39,188 nt of DNA from CAZISM01 sp964541895. Its GTDB lineage: Bacteria; Zhuqueibacterota; Zhuqueibacteria; Residuimicrobiales; Residuimicrobiaceae. The position numbers and the translations under genes are program-made. The notes beneath the pieces were generated by a model. It worked only from the letters and a program-made list of their open reading frames with translations. It was not told where the DNA came from and searched no databases. Below, in pieces: positions 8,330 through 16,023 of the stretch. The stretch is taken from positions 1-39,188 of the forward strand of contig CAZISM010000046.1 of assembly GCA_964541895.1 (NCBI GenBank), written 5' to 3'. The stretch's first letter is position 1. Each line of letters opens with the position of its first letter.

Positions 8330-10924
8330 ATGAAAAACCACTTTTCTCTTTATCGTATTATTCTGAGCACCGTTTTTCTGCTCACTGCCGCTCTTACCCA
8401 CATGTCCTCCGGTCAGGATCATATCCTGAGAAGAATTTGTCATATCAATTGCGCACAAACCGTTCCGAGCGAGACCTATTTCCAGCATGGCGATGTTCAG
8501 GTGGTGGCTTCCTCTCTGGGCCAGTACCGCGAGGCTGAGGCTAAGCCATTATCCAGGTTTGGCTATCGATTTCACGTCGACCATCCCGGCCGACCGCATT
8601 TGGTGGTGGTACGCTATCCGGACGATAAACGGCGCTTTATGTGCATGATGGACGGCACCTGCTATGATCTCACCCAGGGTGTTTTTACCGGTTTCAATCA
8701 ACCAGTGAGCGGCCGCCTTCAGGAAATCCGCTACATATTCTGGCCGCGCTGGCAGGATGCCAGCATCGTGTTCATGACCTGGAGCGACGGCGAGCCGGCG
8801 GCGGTGGGGGATTTTGAGGTGTTCGAGCTGAAGGATTTGCCCCCTCTGGCGCTGCAAGCAGCTGGTACAGCCACGCCGCGACGCCGCATGGGTGTACAGT
8901 TCGAAGATCCGTGCGGCAAAGGCATGAGCCTGGGTGCCATGACCCCGCAAGAGTGGCAGGAGCGTCTGATTCAATATTTGCATTACAGCGGTCAGAACAT
9001 GCTGGTCTATCCGCTCATCTGGTATCACGGACCCCATTACCCGTCGCAGATCGAGCCGTGCCAGGAACTGGGTTCGGTGGTGGCGCCGGATCGGAAAATG
9101 TATGGATTGAGCACGCCCGCGCCTGGTGATTGGGTCACGCCGCTGTTGCAGCGGTTCGAACTGGAGAACCTGCAATTCAAAGCGTCGATGACGCTGCTGC
9201 GCCTGGGCAGTCTGATGCAAAACATGAATATCGATCTCACCGCCATCCAGGCCGGCCAGGATACCTATAACAATATGCGAGCTGACAACAAGGTGCAGGA
9301 CGGCGTGCAGGACTGGACGGCGCCGTATAATGTGCTCAACGAATCCATGGATCCGTTTGCCAGACCAAAAGAGTGGGCCTATGGCGAACGGCAAGGCACC
9401 TGTTCCAAAGGCCCCATGTTCAATCCGCTGCATCCGGTTGTACAAAAAGCGGTGTTGGCGGTCATGCGGGAAATCGCGCTAAAGTATGGAGGCTCGCCGG
9501 CGTTTAACGGTCTGGCGCTGAACGTTTGGCACGCCACCATCTGCTGGTTTGGCACGCCAGAGATCGGCTATGACGATTACACCATCGATCTGTATACGGG
9601 CGAAACCGGTGTGACCATTCCGGTGGATGCAAAAGCGCAAGATCGCTTTTCACGACGGTACGACTATTTAATGAAGAACGGCCGCGAGCAATGGCTGGAT
9701 TGGCGCTGTCGAAAAATCACCGAATTCTTTCAGGCAATGTGTCAGGCTATCCAAAGCGTGCAGCCGCGACTCACGTTGACAGTCAATCTATGGACTGAAA
9801 CCACGGTCTCGCAGCTGCTGGGCATGCCCCACAGCGCTCAATTTCAACTCTACAGCCGCAAGAACACCTATCAATTATATCGTGACGGCGGCATTGATAT
9901 CAACATGCTGGAGCATATTCCCGGTCTGATCATCGAATATGTGTTTGTGCCATCGCGGGATCGCGATAGCTGGGGCACCGACGGTGTGCACGCCAAACTG
10001 GAAAAGCTGTGCATGTTCCGCGATCACGATTTTCTCGATGAGGTGACTCTTGCTTCGCTCCGGGCAGCGACGCTGCCGGCCGCCTGGATATTCGACAGCT
10101 GGGTTGAGGCCTGGGGCAAGTATGTCTCCTTTCCCTGTGCGCAAAATGACGAGTGGCAAAAACGATTTGCCCAATCCTGGTCCATTCCGCTCGAGCGCAT
10201 CAGCCATGCCCGCTCCGAATATCCGGCCGACGGGTTCTGGTGGCCGTGGCAGTTTCGCATCACGCCGACTTTTCCGGCCGGTATTCATTATATGGAACAT
10301 TACGCCCACGCCGTAGCGGAACTGGATGCGCTGGAAATCTTTCGTGGTGGTCTGTTCCTCGATACCGGCCATGCCGAACAGATGCAGCCATTCGCTAAAG
10401 CGTATCGTGCGTTGCCGGCAAAAAAATTCGAAAAAGTGGGTGACCGCAACGATCCCGTCACTGTTCGTACCCTGGTCTGCGACGGCGTTCGTTATCTCTA
10501 CCTGGTCAATCGCGAGTACTATCCGGTAAAAGCGACGATCCATTTTCAGAAAGAAAAAGGGCAGGCGGTTGAGCTGGCTTCCGGCAAAAAAATCAAGCTG
10601 CAGGCAAACTGGGAGATCCGTCTGGCGCCTTATGAATTAAAGTCGTTCACCATGCCGGCGACGGCAGACATAGTGAGCCATATAGTTTCGATTCCTGGAG
10701 ATATTGAGCAGGCTTTGATGGCAAGGACAGAAACGGCCTTGCAGCAGGTGCAGTACCTGCAGAGTCGCAATCTGGCAATGCCGGTCGGGACCGAACAGTT
10801 GCTGCCCAAAGTCAGGGAGGCGATGAACAAAAAGCGGTATGCCTGGTTGCGCCATGCTTTGGACAGCTATGCCATGCGCAAGTGCGCTGCTCTGGCTGAG
10901 GAGATAAAGTCGAATCCGAAATGA
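8330..10924 (+). CDS. Large secreted glycoside-hydrolase-like protein, 864 aa, family not recognised
   Basis: ATG 8330 is 9 bases behind GAGGAG and starts a signal peptide (residues 1-28, cut near SSG-QD). Residues about 40-170 look like a beta-sandwich. Residues about 190-640 alternate strands and helices like a TIM barrel, with segments typical of glycosidase-like proteins: NGLALNVWHATICWF, REQWLDWRCRKITEFF, LTLTVNLWTET and LIIEYVFVP. Residues about 710-775 form a small beta domain (YLYLVNREYYPVKATIHF), as at the C-end of many glycosidases, followed by a helical tail. I cannot place it in a numbered GH family or name catalytic acids. It is divergent from the NodB deacetylase, which suggests carbohydrate work at the cell surface. 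Confidence 0.75.
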   Translation: MKNHFSLYRIILSTVFLLTAALTHMSSGQDHILRRICHINCAQTVPSETYFQHGDVQVVASSLGQYREAEAKPLSRFGYRFHVDHPGRPHLVVVRYPDDKRRFMCMMDGTCYDLTQGVFTGFNQPVSGRLQEIRYIFWPRWQDASIVFMTWSDGEPAAVGDFEVFELKDLPPLALQAAGTATPRRRMGVQFEDPCGKGMSLGAMTPQEWQERLIQYLHYSGQNMLVYPLIWYHGPHYPSQIEPCQELGSVVAPDRKMYGLSTPAPGDWVTPLLQRFELENLQFKASMTLLRLGSLMQNMNIDLTAIQAGQDTYNNMRADNKVQDGVQDWTAPYNVLNESMDPFARPKEWAYGERQGTCSKGPMFNPLHPVVQKAVLAVMREIALKYGGSPAFNGLALNVWHATICWFGTPEIGYDDYTIDLYTGETGVTIPVDAKAQDRFSRRYDYLMKNGREQWLDWRCRKITEFFQAMCQAIQSVQPRLTLTVNLWTETTVSQLLGMPHSAQFQLYSRKNTYQLYRDGGIDINMLEHIPGLIIEYVFVPSRDRDSWGTDGVHAKLEKLCMFRDHDFLDEVTLASLRAATLPAAWIFDSWVEAWGKYVSFPCAQNDEWQKRFAQSWSIPLERISHARSEYPADGFWWPWQFRITPTFPAGIHYMEHYAHAVAELDALEIFRGGLFLDTGHAEQMQPFAKAYRALPAKKFEKVGDRNDPVTVRTLVCDGVRYLYLVNREYYPVKATIHFQKEKGQAVELASGKKIKLQANWEIRLAPYELKSFTMPATADIVSHIVSIPGDIEQALMARTETALQQVQYLQSRNLAMPVGTEQLLPKVREAMNKKRYAWLRHALDSYAMRKCAALAEEIKSNPK

Positions 10925-10936
10925 TCAATTCGTGAT

Positions 10937-10967
10937 AAAAAAAGGCCGAACCAGGATGGTTCGGCCT
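10937..10967 (-). terminator. Rho-independent terminator
   Basis: A perfect 10-bp stem (AGGCCGAACC / GGTTCGGCCT, loop AGGAT) with a run of seven A on its left side. On the minus strand this reads as stem then U-run, so it ends the ABC-transporter unit at 10997-12917. On the plus strand no T-run follows, although the hairpin may also slow transcription from 8330-10924. Confidence 0.9.
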
Positions 10968-10996
10968 AAACAAATGCTTCCTTCAGTTCGTAACAG

Positions 10997-11950
10997 CTAT
11001 TTCTTTTGCAGACTTTTCTGCAACCAAACGGCCAGGAGAATGACCAGGCCTTTCAGGGCCATTTGGTAATAGGCGGAAATGTTGAGCATGTTGAGGCCGT
11101 TGTTGAGGATGCCGATGATATAGGCGCCGATGAACGTGCCCCAGATCCAGCCCTGGCCACCGCTGATGCTGGTGCCGCCGATCACCACGGCGGCTATGGC
11201 GTCCAGCTCCAGGCCGGTGCCCATGTTGGGATCGCCCGAGTTCATGCGCGATGTCAGAATGAGCGAGGCGATGCCGGAGCAAGCGCCGCAAATGCCATAG
11301 ATAGCAATCTTGGTGCGGTCCACGTTGATGCCGGCCAGCGAAGCCGCGGTCTCGTTACCGCCAATGGCATAGACATGGCGACCGAACGGCATGTGCTGCA
11401 GAATGATATAAGCCATAAAATACACCAACACCATGATCAGCGCCGGGATCGGCAGAGGTCCGAGGTAGCCGCGACCGATCTGCTGAAAGCCTTCGCCCAA
11501 CTGGGAGATGGGAAAGCCGCCGGTGATGATGTAGCAGAGTCCGCGGGCGATGACCATGGTGGCCAGGGTGACGATGAAAAACGGAATCTGCGCTTTGGCG
11601 GTGATGACGCCGTTGTTGAGGCCCAGCAGAACGGCGAGCGCCATGCCGGCCAGGACGGCCAGAAAAACCGGCACACCGGCCATCTGAATCAGATAGGCGA
11701 TGACGATACCGCTCAGAGCCACCACCGAACCCACCGAAAGGTCAATGCCGGCGCTGAGAATGACAAAGGTCATGCCGGCGGCCACGATCGAATTGACGGA
11801 AATCTGCCGGCTGATGTTGAACAGATTGGCCAGCGTGAGAAAGCGCTCTGAGAGAAACGTCATGATGAGGACCATGACGCCGAGAACCGCCAGGCTGCCA
11901 TAGCGACTGAAAAACTGTTTTGTCCGATGATATTGTTTCTTTTCTTCCAT
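10997..11950 (-). CDS. Sugar ABC transporter permease, RbsC-like, 317 aa
   Basis: A member of the BPD_transp_2 (ribose/xylose/AI-2) permease family, the membrane channel of a CUT2 sugar importer. It has 8-10 hydrophobic segments and family signatures: FLTLANLFNISRQISVNSIV at the first loop, SAGIDLSVGSVVALSG, GRHVYAIGGNETAASLAGI (the coupling region that meets the ATPase), and GGTSISGGQGWIWGTFIGA. I chose ATG 11950, seven bases after the TAG of the binding-protein gene; a longer ORF (12001) would overlap that gene. A strong terminator follows directly, so the operon ends here. No RbsA-type ATPase is encoded in the unit or elsewhere in the window, so the energising subunit must be elsewhere or the pair is incomplete. 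Confidence 0.9.
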   Translation of the reverse strand: MEEKKQYHRTKQFFSRYGSLAVLGVMVLIMTFLSERFLTLANLFNISRQISVNSIVAAGMTFVILSAGIDLSVGSVVALSGIVIAYLIQMAGVPVFLAVLAGMALAVLLGLNNGVITAKAQIPFFIVTLATMVIARGLCYIITGGFPISQLGEGFQQIGRGYLGPLPIPALIMVLVYFMAYIILQHMPFGRHVYAIGGNETAASLAGINVDRTKIAIYGICGACSGIASLILTSRMNSGDPNMGTGLELDAIAAVVIGGTSISGGQGWIWGTFIGAYIIGILNNGLNMLNISAYYQMALKGLVILLAVWLQKSLQKK

Positions 11951-11957
11951 GCCCGTA

Positions 11958-12917
11958 CTACTTCCCGTACCATTCTTTGGTGAGCTGTTCCGCGTTTTCA
12001 TGGGTGAGCAGTTTGACCGGAATCAGAATTTCCGACGGCACCGGTTTGCCCTGGAGAATGGCCACAGCCGATTCGACGGCCCTGACGCCGATCTGATAGG
12101 GATAGAGCAGGGCGGCGCCTTTCAGGCAGGGATCGCCGGCTTTGAAGCGATCAAAGGCCTCTTTCTGGCCGCCGCAGATCATGACCGCTTTGATCTGGTC
12201 GGTTTTGCCGGCGCCTTCGATGCTGGCCATGGCGCCCAGGGTCATGACGTCGTTGATGCCCATGACATAGTTGACTTCCGGATGGGCCATCATGAGATCG
12301 TCCATGACGGAAATGGATTTTTCGCGGCTGGACTCGGCGTTCAATTCGCCCAAAATCTTGATATCCGGGTAACCCTGCAACACCTCGCGAAAGCCGATGG
12401 CGCGGTTGATGCCCGAAGAGTAGATGGGGTGTGTCACGATGGCGACAGCGCCTTTGCCATTCAGCTGATCGGCGACAAACTGGCCGCATACTTTGCCGGC
12501 GCCCAGGTCATCGGACATGATGTGGGTTTTCACCAGCGGGCTGGTGGTTTTGATGTCCACCGAAATGATGGGTATATGCTGGCCATCCACCTCTTCCAGG
12601 GTGGGACAAATGGCGGAGGGGCTGGTGGGGCTGAGGATCAACAGATCGATGCCCTGTTGCATAAAATCATCGATATCGCCCAGCTGGCGCGTCAACTTGA
12701 AATCGGCGTTGCGAATCAGCACTTTGATTTTCGGATCCTGGCTTTTGGCCGCTGCGTCTTTCAGCCCCTGGGCCAGGGTGATGTAAAAATCGTCCTGCTG
12801 GGTCAGCAGGGAGGCGCCGATGACTATTTCCTTGCCGCCTGATTGTTTTGAGCAGCCGCTCGATAAAGCCAGCAGCGCCGGCGTCAGCAGCAGCAAACAA
12901 TATTTCTTGAATGACAT
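11958..12917 (-). CDS. Periplasmic sugar-binding lipoprotein, RbsB-like (Peripla_BP_4), 319 aa
   Basis: The solute receptor of a CUT2-type sugar ABC importer. ATG 12917 follows GAGGAAAGT, giving a lipoprotein signal peptide ending LSSGC (Cys22). Two Rossmann-like lobes follow: EIVIGASLLTQQDDFYITLA opens lobe 1, DLLILSPTSPSAI is the usual binding-site segment, then IPIISVDIKT, AVAIVTHPIYSSGINRAIGF for lobe 2, and NYVMGINDVMTLGAM near the C-end. The ligand cannot be told; ribose, xylose, allose, inositol or AI-2 type sugars are family options. A lipid anchor on this receptor is unusual for classical RbsB but common in other lineages. It is first in a two-gene unit with the permease. Confidence 0.9.
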   Translation of the reverse strand: MSFKKYCLLLLTPALLALSSGCSKQSGGKEIVIGASLLTQQDDFYITLAQGLKDAAAKSQDPKIKVLIRNADFKLTRQLGDIDDFMQQGIDLLILSPTSPSAICPTLEEVDGQHIPIISVDIKTTSPLVKTHIMSDDLGAGKVCGQFVADQLNGKGAVAIVTHPIYSSGINRAIGFREVLQGYPDIKILGELNAESSREKSISVMDDLMMAHPEVNYVMGINDVMTLGAMASIEGAGKTDQIKAVMICGGQKEAFDRFKAGDPCLKGAALLYPYQIGVRAVESAVAILQGKPVPSEILIPVKLLTHENAEQLTKEWYGK

Positions 12918-13285
12918 ACTTTCCTCATGTTGATGAAATTCCAGCCCAATACTTGATGATAGCAAGCAGGTTGATTACGAACTTTACGCAGCACAGAAGA
13001 TGCAATCGTGTGCGAACTGGATTTTAAGAAAATTAAGGCGCATTTTTGATAATTGCAAGCGAATAGTGAGCAACACAGCGGGATAGAGGCCGTCTGTGCA
13101 ATAATTTTACACTTGAATGTGTTATATTTTACTGCTGGCAGTTTTTCGCGCAAAATGATCAACACATGTCGAAGCTCGAAGGTGTTCGATATGTGGTTTC
13201 AGCTCGTCGGGGTCCGGGGTTTAATACTGTTTTCCATTTTGCGGTAACCATGACTGACACATCTAACCTATTTTGGGAGGTACCT
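12918..13285. other. Divergent intergenic region
   Basis: About 370 bases between the divergent ABC unit and the DUF2911 gene, so it must hold two promoters. The only sites I can state firmly are the two ribosome-binding sites at its ends. A weak minus-strand TTGCAA-17-TAATTT pair is present but not convincing. Open frames across it lack ribosome-binding sites. Confidence 0.5.
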
Positions 13286-14131
13286 ATGAACAAAGCCGTG
13301 CTGCAACGTTTAGCCGTAGTGGTGCTGCTGGGGCTGGCAGTGGACATGTCCCACGCTCAATTGCAGATGCCGCGTCCCAGTCCGAAAGCAACGGTGATGC
13401 AGACCGTCGGCCTGACCGATGTAACGATCACCTATAGCCGTCCGGGCGTCAAAGGACGCGCCATCTGGGGCAGTCTGGTGCCCTATAACCAGGTCTGGCG
13501 GGTCGGCGCCAACGAAGCAACGATTTTTGCCGTGAGCGACGATGTGCTGGTCGAAGGTCAAAAGCTCGCTAAAGGCACCTACAGTTTTCATGCCATTCCC
13601 ACCCCTGAAGCCTGGACCGTGATTTTCAACAAAGTGGCGGAACAGTGGGGCTCTTACAGCTACAAACCGGAAGAGGATGCGCTGCGGGTTACCGTTAAAG
13701 CGCGCAAAGGTGCCTTTGTCGAGAGAATGCGTTTGACGGTTGAAGATATGACCGATTCAACGGCCGCGGTGGTGCTGGCGTGGGAGAATCTGGAAGTGCC
13801 GGTCGGACTCAAGGTCAACACCATGACCAAAGCGCTGGCTTCGGCCAAGTCGACGTTCAGTCCGCGCAGCCTGTTCATGGCGGCGCAGATGGCGGCGCAA
13901 GCCAAAAACACGGAGCAGGCCAACAAATACCTCAATGCCGCCCTGGCGATCGAAGAAAATTATCAGAACACCAGCACCAAAGCCAACTGGTGTGCTCAAG
14001 CCGGTAATGTCAAAGAAGCTGTTCTGTACGGTGAGAAAGCCGTGGCTCTGGGCAAAGCGGCTCAGCAGACGCCCAAAGATCTGGCCGATTTGGAAAAGAA
14101 CCTTGCGGCCTGGAAGAAGAAAAAGAAATAA
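13286..14131 (+). CDS. DUF2911 family exported protein with TPR-like tail, 281 aa
   Basis: ATG 13286 lies 6 bases after GGGAGG and starts a signal peptide (residues 1-24, ending SHA-QL). Residues about 28-165 match the DUF2911 pattern: PRPSPKATVMQTVGLTDVTI, YSRPGVKGRAIWG, VPYNQVWRVGANEATIF, GTYSFHAIPTPEAWTVIFN and QWGSYSYKPEEDALRV. Residues about 190-275 are helical with TPR-like spacing and end in a poly-Lys tail. DUF2911 proteins are periplasmic, common in Bacteroidota-like bacteria, and of unknown biochemical function. It is a single-gene unit with its own terminator. The open frame extends upstream to 13166, but that extension has no ribosome-binding site and would hide the signal peptide. 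Confidence 0.9.
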   Translation: MNKAVLQRLAVVVLLGLAVDMSHAQLQMPRPSPKATVMQTVGLTDVTITYSRPGVKGRAIWGSLVPYNQVWRVGANEATIFAVSDDVLVEGQKLAKGTYSFHAIPTPEAWTVIFNKVAEQWGSYSYKPEEDALRVTVKARKGAFVERMRLTVEDMTDSTAAVVLAWENLEVPVGLKVNTMTKALASAKSTFSPRSLFMAAQMAAQAKNTEQANKYLNAALAIEENYQNTSTKANWCAQAGNVKEAVLYGEKAVALGKAAQQTPKDLADLEKNLAAWKKKKK

Positions 14132-14150
14132 TCCACACCCCTCTTTACAT

Positions 14151-14188
14151 GGGAGTGAGGCTTTTGCCTCACTCCCTTTTCTGTTTTT
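14151..14188 (+). terminator. Rho-independent terminator of the DUF2911 gene
   Basis: An 11-bp perfect stem (GGGAGTGAGGC / GCCTCACTCCC) with a TTTT loop, followed by TTTTCTGTTTTT. It begins 20 bases after the stop codon. It overlaps the last codons of the convergent symporter gene (stop at 14169), so this sequence is both terminator and coding. Confidence 0.92.
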
Positions 14189-15866
14189 GCCCGCTCCGAC
14201 CTGCGCAGAAAAAATTAAAGACCAAACCGAACAGGATGACCCCGCCACAGCCGATCACGTTATACCATAGAAACGACATATCCGTAAGAAAAAAACAGCA
14301 CAGTACGATCGCTTCAGCGGTCAACGCCGCCCAGAATACTGCGCCGCCGCGGATGCGCTGGACATAAAACGCTGCCAGAAATATTCCGAGAATGGTGCCG
14401 TAAAACAGCGAACCGAGGATGTTAACCGCTTCGATGAGCGAACCCAGCCGGCTGGCATATTCGGCAAACGCGATGGCAAAGCCGCCCCAGAACACCGTGT
14501 AGAGAATAGAGTGGTTCAGCGTGCTTTTTTCTGTGGCCGCGGGTTTGATGAGGCGCTTATAGATATCCACCACCGACGTAGAGGCGAGGGCGTTGAGCTC
14601 GGCGGCGGTCGAGGACATGGAGGCGGCGATGATAGCGGCCATGACCAGTCCGATGAGTCCGATGGGCAGATGGTGGAGCACAAAGAAGAGAAAGATATAG
14701 TTGGTGTCCTTGCGGTCCATGGCCGGGTCGTGATGCTGCATCACGTCGATGGCCTGGTTGCGGAGCTCCGTCATCTCCTCATTCTTGCGCAGCCAGGTCT
14801 GTTTTGCCTCCGGAGACACTTGCGGTTCGGACTCTAGCCAGTGATGAAGCGCTTGCTGTCGCTCATGAAATGTGGATTGGTATTTGTCCTCCAGTTCCTG
14901 CAGCTCGGCGCCGACGACCGAGTTTCGTGCCTGTTCCAGCTTGTTGCTGTTGAAAAAGATCGGCGGCTGATTGAACTGAAAAAAGAGGTAAACGAACACG
15001 CCCAGGAGCAGGATTAAAAACTGCATCGGCACCTTGAGCAGTCCGTTGAAGAGCAGGCCCATTCTGCTCTGGCTGATCGAAGCGCCGGTGAGGTAACGGG
15101 CCACCTGCGACTGGTCGGTGCCGAAATAGGAGAGCTGCAGAAAGAAACCGCCGAGCAGGCCGGACCAGATGGTGTAGCGGTTATTGGGATCAAAAGAGAG
15201 GTCGATCGCCTGCAGCTTGCCCTGTGCGCCGGCGATGGTCAAAAGATGGTGCAGGGACAGAGTCGACGGCAATAGCCAGAGCACGGTAAGGAAAGCCGCC
15301 ACCATGCCGACGAGAATGATGATCATCTGCTGCAGATGGGTCCAGCTCACGGCTTTGTTGCCGCCGCTGGCGGTATACAGTATAACGATGCCACCGATGA
15401 GGAGGTTGGTCCAGTACAAATTCCAACCCAGCAGCTGTGACAAAATAATGGACGGGGCATAGATCGTTAAACCCGCGGCCAGGCCGCGCTGGATCAAAAA
15501 CAGGGAGGCGGCCAGCAACCGGGTTTTAAGATCGAACCGGGTTTCGAGGTATTCATAGGCCGTATATACCTTCAGGCGATGATAGATGGGCACAAAGGTG
15601 ATGGCGATGACGATCATGGCTAAAGGCAAGCCGAAGTAAAACTGCACAAAGCGAAGGCCGTCGACAAACGCCTGTCCCGGTGTGGATAAAAAGGTGATGG
15701 CGCTGGCCTGGGTGGCCATGACGGAAAAGAGCACCGTGTACCAGCGCATGGAGCGGTCGGCCAGCAAATAGCCGTTGACGCTGTCCATGTGCCGGCTTTT
15801 CCACAGGCCATAGCAGACGATGTACACGAGCGAACCGATGAGCAACAGCCAGTCGATGATATGCAT
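14169..15866 (-). CDS. Sodium:solute symporter (SSS family), 565 aa
   Basis: A secondary transporter of the SSS/SLC5 type that brings in a small solute with Na+. It has 13 or so hydrophobic segments. Segment 2-3 contains SVMATQASAITFLSTPGQAF with the Ser/Thr-rich Na+ region, then TAYEYLETRFDLKTR, the classic SSS signature region, and LQLSYFGTDQSQVARYL in the middle. A charged cytoplasmic insertion (about residues 310-395, with coiled-coil character) separates the two halves; such inserts occur in Bacteroidota-type homologues. I chose ATG 15866; GTG 15881 is possible. It is third in a unit after the PIG-L deacetylase and a 37-residue membrane peptide, so its solute may be a product of the deacetylase. 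Confidence 0.9.
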   Translation of the reverse strand: MHIIDWLLLIGSLVYIVCYGLWKSRHMDSVNGYLLADRSMRWYTVLFSVMATQASAITFLSTPGQAFVDGLRFVQFYFGLPLAMIVIAITFVPIYHRLKVYTAYEYLETRFDLKTRLLAASLFLIQRGLAAGLTIYAPSIILSQLLGWNLYWTNLLIGGIVILYTASGGNKAVSWTHLQQMIIILVGMVAAFLTVLWLLPSTLSLHHLLTIAGAQGKLQAIDLSFDPNNRYTIWSGLLGGFFLQLSYFGTDQSQVARYLTGASISQSRMGLLFNGLLKVPMQFLILLLGVFVYLFFQFNQPPIFFNSNKLEQARNSVVGAELQELEDKYQSTFHERQQALHHWLESEPQVSPEAKQTWLRKNEEMTELRNQAIDVMQHHDPAMDRKDTNYIFLFFVLHHLPIGLIGLVMAAIIAASMSSTAAELNALASTSVVDIYKRLIKPAATEKSTLNHSILYTVFWGGFAIAFAEYASRLGSLIEAVNILGSLFYGTILGIFLAAFYVQRIRGGAVFWAALTAEAIVLCCFFLTDMSFLWYNVIGCGGVILFGLVFNFFCAGRSGQKQKRE

Positions 15867-15906
15867 ACGAGTCCCGGGCACCTGTATGTTAAACAGAGAC
15901 GCGAAC

Positions 15907-16020
15907 CTACTGCTGGAACAATCGCCCTAGAAGGTAATAGGCTATGATCTGCAGCGCGAGAAAAACGGCAACCAGGGCATACCACCATCGCCAGGACGGC
16001 AGCAAGGGTGCTCTATCCAT
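15907..16020 (-). CDS. Small single-span membrane protein, 37 aa
   Basis: This short frame starts at ATG 16020, three bases after the TGA of the PIG-L gene, with GAGGTG overlapping that stop as ribosome-binding site. It ends at TAG 15907-15909, 40 bases before the symporter start. The sequence has an aromatic N-terminal face (PSWRWWYAL) and then one hydrophobic span of about 20 residues, ending in GRLFQQ. The tight coupling, good ribosome-binding site and clean single transmembrane segment make it likely real. Small membrane partners beside SSS transporters are known in general, and I infer a subunit or assembly factor for the symporter. Confidence 0.7.
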   Translation of the reverse strand: MDRAPLLPSWRWWYALVAVFLALQIIAYYLLGRLFQQ

Positions 16021-16023
16021 GTA

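Noticed and set aside
13166..13285. N-terminal extension of the DUF2911 protein
   Set aside because: No ribosome-binding site, and it would bury a good signal peptide that begins at 13286 behind GGGAGG.
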